This document shows positions 58,180-64,000 of a DNA stretch of 64,000 nt, one piece after another (the first letter of the stretch is position 1; every line of letters begins with the position of its first letter). The stretch is taken from contig CM060109.1 in NCBI GenBank assembly GCA_030522415.1, forward strand, positions 37,922,392 through 37,986,391, given 5' to 3'. Below the pieces are notes generated by a model. That model searched no databases. It saw only the letters and a list, made by a program, of their open reading frames with translations, and was not told the origin of the DNA. This DNA comes from Channallabes apus (lineage: Eukaryota; Chordata; Actinopteri; Siluriformes; Clariidae). A program made the translations under genes and the position numbers.

Positions 58180-58605
58180 TTCATCTGACCCTGATCCAAA
58201 GATGAGCAGGTCGAAGGGAATGGCTGCCACCATGTCTATAAGAAACCAGCCCTTAAAATAGTGCACAGCGATGTTCCCCGGGTGACTCACTACCTCCTCG
58301 TTAGAGTTTACGTAAGTCGTCCGGAAGTTTATAAGGATGTCAATGATGAACATGATGTCCACCATTAAGTCGACAACATTTAGGGGGCTGCACGAGTAGC
58401 CACATAATCTTCTCTTCTGTTCCTCACGATCGTTCAGCAGAAAGGCAGCAGAATATGGGGTAAAAATGGCCGTGTAAATGACAAGGAGCAAAATGAGCCA
58501 GTCCCACATGGCCTTAAACGGACTGTAGTGTAGGATGGTGAATTTGTCTATGCGTGGCGACTGGAGCTTGTACTCTGGTAATACATCTGCACCTAGTGAC
58601 AACAC
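58180..58605 (-). CDS. kcnh7: kcnh7 coding exon: S1, S2 and S3
   Basis: The exon has 142 codons, phase 0 at both ends (acceptor ATTGTCCAG, donor GTAAGT). It encodes [15 protein letters not shown], then S1 ([19 protein letters not shown]), an S1-S2 loop with [12 protein letters not shown]2 ([18 protein letters not shown]) and S3 ([19 protein letters not shown]). The acidic residues of S2 and S3 that pair with S4 are present. The intron downstream begins with a transposon only about 130 bases from the donor (element ends at 58049). Confidence 0.97.
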
Positions 58606-59055
58606 CTGGACAATGGGGAAAAAATACATTATATTTTTTAATAAAATAATAACAATAATGGGAAATTCACTTGTTTATTAGAGTCGGCTGCATGGCTATA
58701 AGCCATCTGTAAACTGTGCAAACTGACTGACAATGGGAAATTAATTATGTGGTTTCTATACTGTATGATTGCATATTATAAGAAACTGAATTCCAATAAA
58801 CTGAAACTCAATTGAAGTACCTAAATGTAAATAAGTGTGTCAATGTGTATGTGTGCATGGTTTTCATTGGCTCTTGTTAGGATGAAGTGACTACTGAAGA
58901 TGAATGAATGAATGAATGAATGAATGAAAAAATCTATTTCCTTCTGATTATAGCAGCAAGATTGCATTTAATTACCACTTATTTAAAGTTACAAAAAGGA
59001 GCTTTAGACAAAATACCTGATGATATCAAGATAGATACTGTAGATAGATACAGTA

Positions 59056-59058
59056 CTG

Positions 59059-59142
<84 letters not shown>
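59056..59142. repeat. GATA microsatellite
   Basis: About 20 tandem GATA units. A second GATA array is at 9494-9540. Confidence 0.96.
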
Positions 59143-59606
59143 CTCAAAATATCTCACATAAATGAGATTGGTATGCCCACTATTTGGCTGCAGATCTCAA
59201 TCAAACTAAACGTTTATGGGAAATTTTGGATTTTTGACAGCAAAAAACATCTACTCTCATGCTCAGATATGATTGTAGGAAACGGTGATGAATAAAATAT
59301 ACTGGCTCTGCTATCTGTTCCATTTTGGACTGCTATTGTATTTTTAAACTGCTAGCTGGTGTACCAGTGCAGAGCTTTGTGTAAGATGTAGATTGCATCA
59401 GGATTTTTTCAACATCTCATTACTACTGACAACCTCCTTTCCAATTTTCACTGTTACGCAGTATGGAGGAGTCCCACACCAAAACATTAATCTCATTCCG
59501 GTCCAAACTCATTTATTCCGTGCAGAATGTTGAGAAGACGAAGCTTCCTTACTGCCCATGTCAGGTTATTGCAGGAGTGAGCTGAGTTTAACTTCATTGC
59601 TCAGGG

Positions 59607-59637
<31 letters not shown>

Positions 59638-60709
59638 AAAGTCATAACTCTGGCAGAAAGTGCACATAAAGTGGAATCTGGATCTGGTGTGGGGTAGATT
59701 GTGGAGTTCCAGAGGCCCATTTGGGTAATAGGCCAGAGATGCATGAAAATAATCTATAAAATGAAGGCTGACAATGCATTCGCATAACTGCAGAAGCATG
59801 AATCAGTGGTTTCTTCTTGGTGGGAAAGGCTGAGATGTTGAACTTTGTCTATTTTGCTGGGTAAGCATCAATGTCATGCTCTCTCCAGGGCAGTAACAAT
59901 TGTTCAACTTTTTCCCCTGTCTCCATATTCATCTTTTACAAGGTCAGCAAGAGAGCAGTTGTCATATTTTCAAACTCCGAAAGGATCAAACTCATGCTGT
60001 GTAACTAAAACTGACTGGAAACCAGGGAGAGTGTGACTGTCAGTAAGCCTAAACACTTACACACAGCAACACATAGAGAAATTTCCACTGACAGACAGCA
60101 AATGAGGCATCTTACCCTGATTAGTAACTCATTAATTATCATGCCAACATGAGCAGAGCTTGTTTTGTGCTGCCTCTACAGCATTTTTTCTCACTCTCTT
60201 CAGTAAGGAGTGATACATTGACCTTTTTTTCTGTTATCTGTGTTTCACACATGCAGATGGTCACAGTAAGGTAATGTGAAAATCAGTCAAAGCTGACAAG
60301 CCACATGGCTGACTCAAATGCCAAGCTAGATGACTTGAGGAATAACAGTTGCTTAGGCTTCCATGTGTTTTTTTCCCCCTGAATATATGTCTATTGCGTT
60401 TCTCGTTTCTTTCCACAGCTGTTTAGGGAAGTGATACATATGAGAGCGACTGCCATCTGATGCCCTTCAGTCTGCATAATGACTGTGGGTTAACAAAAGG
60501 ACACTTTTAGTATTTATCTGTCCCTAGAGTAAACCCACTGTCTGTGCAAAGACCTAAATCAAGCCTGCGGATGGAAGGGGTATGCTAACACTACGGCTGC
60601 CACGGTGCTATTGAATTCTGTTCTGCCAATATTGGGGCATATATCTGTGCACAGCAGTAGGAAATCCATCTTCATGCTCAGATGGTCTTTTGATGCATTG
60701 CAGTTTCAA

Positions 60710-60746
<37 letters not shown>

Positions 60747-61719
60747 GAGAGAGAGGGAGAGAAAGAGAGACGGAGAGACAGGGAGGATGGGGAGACAGAG
60801 ATGGGTGTTAAATAATGGAAGCAAGTGGCTGGAGATTTCTTAACTGCACAATAGTCTGTAGTAACAAGGTAAATGGTAGCTGTTAGACATTCTTACTGGC
60901 AGCAGAACAATGCAGCTGTAGGTCAATAATTCTCTTGTACGAGTTGAACATTTACAGTGACAGGAAAGAAAAATATTGTATGTGGCTGTCCCAGTTGTCC
61001 TATTTAATTTTCAAATATTACTGTACATATATGGTGCAAATATGATAAACTAAGCTAGTTAGTCGGTATGGGGTTTTTAACGTGCTGTGCATTTGTTGTG
61101 CATTGGGAAAGAAATCATCAGGCATCAAAACATTTTAAAAACTCAATTGACTGTTACTGTTATATTAGTGACAACAGGTGAGCCAGCTACTGGAACTCAT
61201 AGCTTCAAGCAAAGGAATCGTTATTTTAACTGAATTCAAACTGTTGCTAAGTTCACATTTTATGCTTAACACAATTACTGTAGATGTGTTATTAAATTGT
61301 ATGCTTAACAATATTTGGAAGGTTATTTGTTATTAATTATATTTATTCAGTCAAATTGTCAAAGATCCTAAAGATCACTCAAGTTTGAACCGGGCAGCTT
61401 CCTGTTTATTACTGGCCTATTCGCTGTTCTATACAGTAGTAGTGTAACTGTAAAGAAACCCACCCAGGGTAATGAACTCAAATGTACTGCCTCATTAAGT
61501 CTGCAGTTTTACACTGATTATCTCCTGATATCATAGACTTTTTTATTCTTTCTTTTTTTAGTCCATAGCCCACTGTAGTACTTGCATTTTCTAAAGATTA
61601 GATCTATCGAGCAGTGCCTCAGGTCAATGAATAACCAATTAAAAGAATTGAATTCTTACATTTTGTCACAACTACAGTACTACTTTAGTTGATGCTTGCT
61701 TTTGATTAACATGACCGAA

Positions 61720-61940
61720 TTTCCTCCACAGAGTTGACAGTTTGGCACTATCCAATGTGTTGGAGAGTTCTTAACCTGATTCCAGTCATTCCTGCAATCT
61801 CTTTAGCTGTTGGCTTTGCTTGATGCAGATCAATGAATTTTTCCTACAGTAACAGTTTTTCCCAAAAGGACATTGTTGAAAGAGTGAGAACCTACTCATT
61901 GCATCATGGTTAAAGGAATTGTTGCCAGCAGAAAAATATG
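61720..61940 (-). pseudogene. Degenerate transposon fragment
   Basis: CACAGAGTTGACAGTTTGGC, GATTCCAGTCATTCCTGCAA TCTCTTTAGCTG and GCTTGATGCAGATCAATGAA look like the reverse strand of a Tc1-like transposase N-terminus found in many fish. Too eroded to classify. Confidence 0.45.
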
Positions 61941-62067
61941 AATCATTGCAGTAAATATGCCTTCAAAGCAAGTAGTTGCTTATCTAAAATAAAGAAGCAG
62001 AATAATATATACTTGTATAATTGTAGATGAGATTCGATTCTACAGTAGGAAACACCATGGATCTCAC

Positions 62068-62282
62068 CTGTGTGACTTTCTCAGTGACATTATGTGTACG
62101 GTCTTTAACTTTCGGAGCGATGATGGTCTTCTCAGAGACAGGAGGTGATGGGGCTCTTCTGTCATTGTTAGTTTCAGAAAAGTTAAGTGCAATAAGAGGG
62201 ATCTTGTTAATTGTATTGTACTTGTTCAGGTTGGAGTCTGAGGTAGAGCCCAACAGGCTGGATTTGAGATGGTTAAAAGGAC
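62068..62282 (-). CDS. kcnh7: kcnh7 coding exon: N-terminal linker before S1
   Basis: The 215-base exon enters in phase 1 (acceptor TCATCAG) and leaves in phase 0 (donor GTGAGA). It encodes [35 protein letters not shown] and [20 protein letters not shown]. The G-S-T-S-D-S-x-L motif and the IIAPK(V/I)K(D/E)[11 protein letters not shown] motif are hallmarks of ERG channels just before S1. It joins in frame to the microexon at 63311-63331, or directly to 63740 if that is skipped. Confidence 0.95.
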
Positions 62283-62289
62283 CTGATGA

Positions 62290-63300
62290 TACAGATTGAG
62301 AAGGTAGTTAAGACCATAGTTAGACTTGACTGTAAAAAGCGCTGACATGTACAGTAACTCATTACATTACAAGTATTTTGTTTCTTTTAAAAAGATGGCT
62401 TTCCTTTACAGGCTGATAACTAATTTACATGTTTTTAAAATAAGGCATACAATAGGAAATAATGACAATGATTTTGAAGTATGTAAAACACTGAAATGGT
62501 ACACCTACTACACAAAAATGTGTAAGAAACAGGCTTTGTTAATGCATGCTTCAAAGGTTATATACTGGTTGTGCCCAAAATTCTCCAAACACAGGGGAAA
62601 ATAATGTAACTTTATTTACAAAAACATCATCTACAGTACATGATTGGTTTTTCTTTGTAGGCACATAAAAGTCATCTCTCCCTTTCATGATGAACTCTTG
62701 TTAATCCAATTGATTAATTCTGTTAATTCTGTTTTCCCCCCAATATATGGATACTCTTGGGACACTCCTAATATGGTCCTGACAATGGATTTGTAAGGAA
62801 CAAATATACAGCATTCAAACGTAGGACCGATTTCCGATGAGATCGCATGACGGCACATCAGTTTCATGCATGAGGGTGAGAAAGGGAAGAGGCCTTTTCA
62901 GTTCTGGCTAGGAGCAAATGTTCATTTTATTATAACCTCACATACACACCTGTCCTGCACTGTACTCTAAATTACTGTCTGACCATAGCCAGACCTCAGA
63001 CTCCTCACTCATCATTCCACATGCTGTCTTCTCATTGATTGTCACTTTATGAAGCATTTTCCTGAGGACTGATGCTTTGAGAAGTGATATCAGGCTAAAG
63101 CAATGATTTCGCAAAACAACTCTTCAAAATAGAAGAGTTATCATTTTAATTCTCTGACATTAGATGCTAAGACGACTTCCAGTGCTTTGGCTCTATCACA
63201 CTGATATATTAATAGGAGTTATACAACGGAGAAATCAGACAATAACTGTCCTTTAGAAACGTGCAGTAATCAGGCCAACACTGCAAAGCATTCAATCATA
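62290..63300. other. kcnh7 intron downstream of the microexon, nothing recognised
   Basis: AT-rich; no repeat termini or coding frames recognised. Confidence 0.5.
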
Positions 63301-63310
63301 ACACTGTTAC

Positions 63311-63331
63311 CTTTCACACTGCGGCCATGGT
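63311..63331 (-). CDS. kcnh7: kcnh7 21-base microexon
   Basis: On the minus strand a 21-base segment lies between a good acceptor (CCCACATTTCAG) and a donor (GTAACA). It is flanked by phase-1 exons on both sides and encodes seven residues, reading DHGRSVK across the junctions, with no stop. From memory, mammalian KCNH7 has a similar heptapeptide ending V-K immediately before its GPFNH motif, so this is very likely a real exon. Its length is a multiple of three, so skipping would keep the frame. Confidence 0.85.
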
Positions 63332-63739
63332 CTGAAATGTGGGAGAACATTGATCAGTGATCAGGAATTAATGATGAAGCTTCAGTTACCAGTAGGCTTT
63401 GGTTACGTTTTATGGATTTCATTTACTTAAAGCAAGCCTCCATCTAAAAAAACTATATTTTGGGTAGTTTAATAAATATTTTGTGGACAAAATTAATGAT
63501 TGTAAAACTATCAAAGTAAATTACTTTCCTCCTGCCAACATTTCTGTACTCAAACAACATTAAGTCCCGTGAGACATCTGACTAAAATAAAAATAAAAAA
63601 TAAATAAAAAACATACACAATATAGTAATATGGCATTATGGCTTTATGGTTACAGGCCTTTCTGTTCAAGGTCTTAACTCTGTGTCTCACAAGTCTCTCA
63701 ATCCCTTCTTGCATCACAGAAGTCTTTAAGTTTATTTAC

Positions 63740-64000
63740 CTTCACTAGTGTGCCGATCCCTCAACAGGCGTTTGGAGTTGGAACTGAGACCTTCGATATC
63801 ATGCACGGAGGAAGCTCGTCTTCTGCTACACACACTGTCTCTGGAGATGGACTGTGCCAAGCAGGTGGTGGACTGGGCCTGAGACAGACTTGGACGGTCC
63901 CACAGTTGTTTAGGGGATGAGTGGTCGAGGGGTCCGGATACGCTGATTGGGGATGAGTGGGGACTGGAGCTGATAAGGGCCTGTGTGTCATTGGCGTCAG
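63740..64000 (-). CDS. kcnh7: kcnh7 coding exon (partial, cut by window edge): Ser-rich N-terminal linker
   Basis: The true frame reads DANDTQALISSSPHSSPISV through SRRRASSVHDIEGLSSNSKR to LLRDRHTSE. It ends in phase 1 at donor GTAAAT. The R-R-A-S-S-V-x-D-I-E motif is shared with ERG channels in the linker between the PAS/cap region and S1, and is a predicted basophilic phosphorylation site. Another open frame over the same bases (starting MTHRPLSAP) is not the coding one. The exon continues past the right edge. The PAS domain and the start codon are not in the window. Confidence 0.92.

Larger units (their letters stand above)
58610..62060. other. kcnh7 intron: microsatellites and one transposon fragment, no gene
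   Basis: GAAT repeat (about 58900-58928), GATA repeat (about 59056-59142), GA repeats (59606-59637, 60708-60770). Otherwise plain AT-rich sequence apart from the fragment at 61720-61940. Confidence 0.6.

Noticed and set aside
59056..59142. CRISPR-like tandem array
   Set aside because: It is a plain GATA microsatellite with no spacers, in a vertebrate genome.
63761..63991. Open frame starting MTHRPLSAPVPT as the kcnh7 coding frame
   Set aside because: The frame shifted by one gives ERG-like sequence (SRRRASSVHDIEG) and ends in the correct phase at the donor.

Overview
This is AT-rich, repeat-dense vertebrate nuclear DNA, almost certainly from a teleost fish. It has spliced genes with long introns, abundant Tc1/mariner and hAT transposons, a Rex3/RTE-like LINE, a tRNA-derived SINE with fish-typical sequence, and a chromodomain Ty3/Gypsy retrotransposon. 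The density of Tc1 copies and the SINE family would suit an otophysan such as a catfish, but I cannot fix the species.

Two host genes lie on the minus strand. From about 2.7 to 8.3 kb are the first four coding exons of ifih1 (MDA5, the cytosolic double-stranded RNA sensor): both CARDs and the start of the linker to the helicase, which lies beyond the left edge. An interferon-response-type element sits about 125 bases upstream of its start codon. From 13.9 kb to the right edge are 13 coding exons of kcnh7 (ERG3, a Kv11-type voltage-gated potassium channel). They carry 939 in-frame residues, from the linker after the PAS domain through S1-S6, the C-linker, the cyclic-nucleotide-binding homology domain and the coiled coil to the stop codon. 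The set includes a 21-base microexon. IFIH1 and KCNH7 are also near neighbours on human 2q24, which supports the orthology; grancalcin (GCA), which lies between them in mammals, is not seen here.

Most of the rest is nested mobile DNA in kcnh7 introns and between the genes. The largest nest (25.6-34.0 kb) is a 5'-truncated LINE split by a non-autonomous hAT element (8-bp target duplication), itself split by a 5.58-kb chromovirus (5-bp duplication, apparently identical 622-bp LTRs). The LTR TATA box and a 9-base complement just downstream of the LTR suggest self-priming of reverse transcription, as in the Tf1/sushi group. A second nest (53.7-58.0 kb) is a Tc1/mariner-related element with a three-exon DD35E transposase gene, interrupted by a 1.62-kb Tc1 copy whose 340-residue transposase is intact. 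A frameshifted sister of that Tc1 lies at 21.0-22.6 kb. Further hAT elements at 8.9, 40.7, 42.7, 45.9 and 50.3 kb have clear termini, four of them with perfect 8-bp duplications; one holds a solo LTR.

Several microsatellites abut kcnh7 splice sites and may influence splicing. Exon calls were made by eye from reading frame, splice signals and known family sequence. I could run no alignment or database search.
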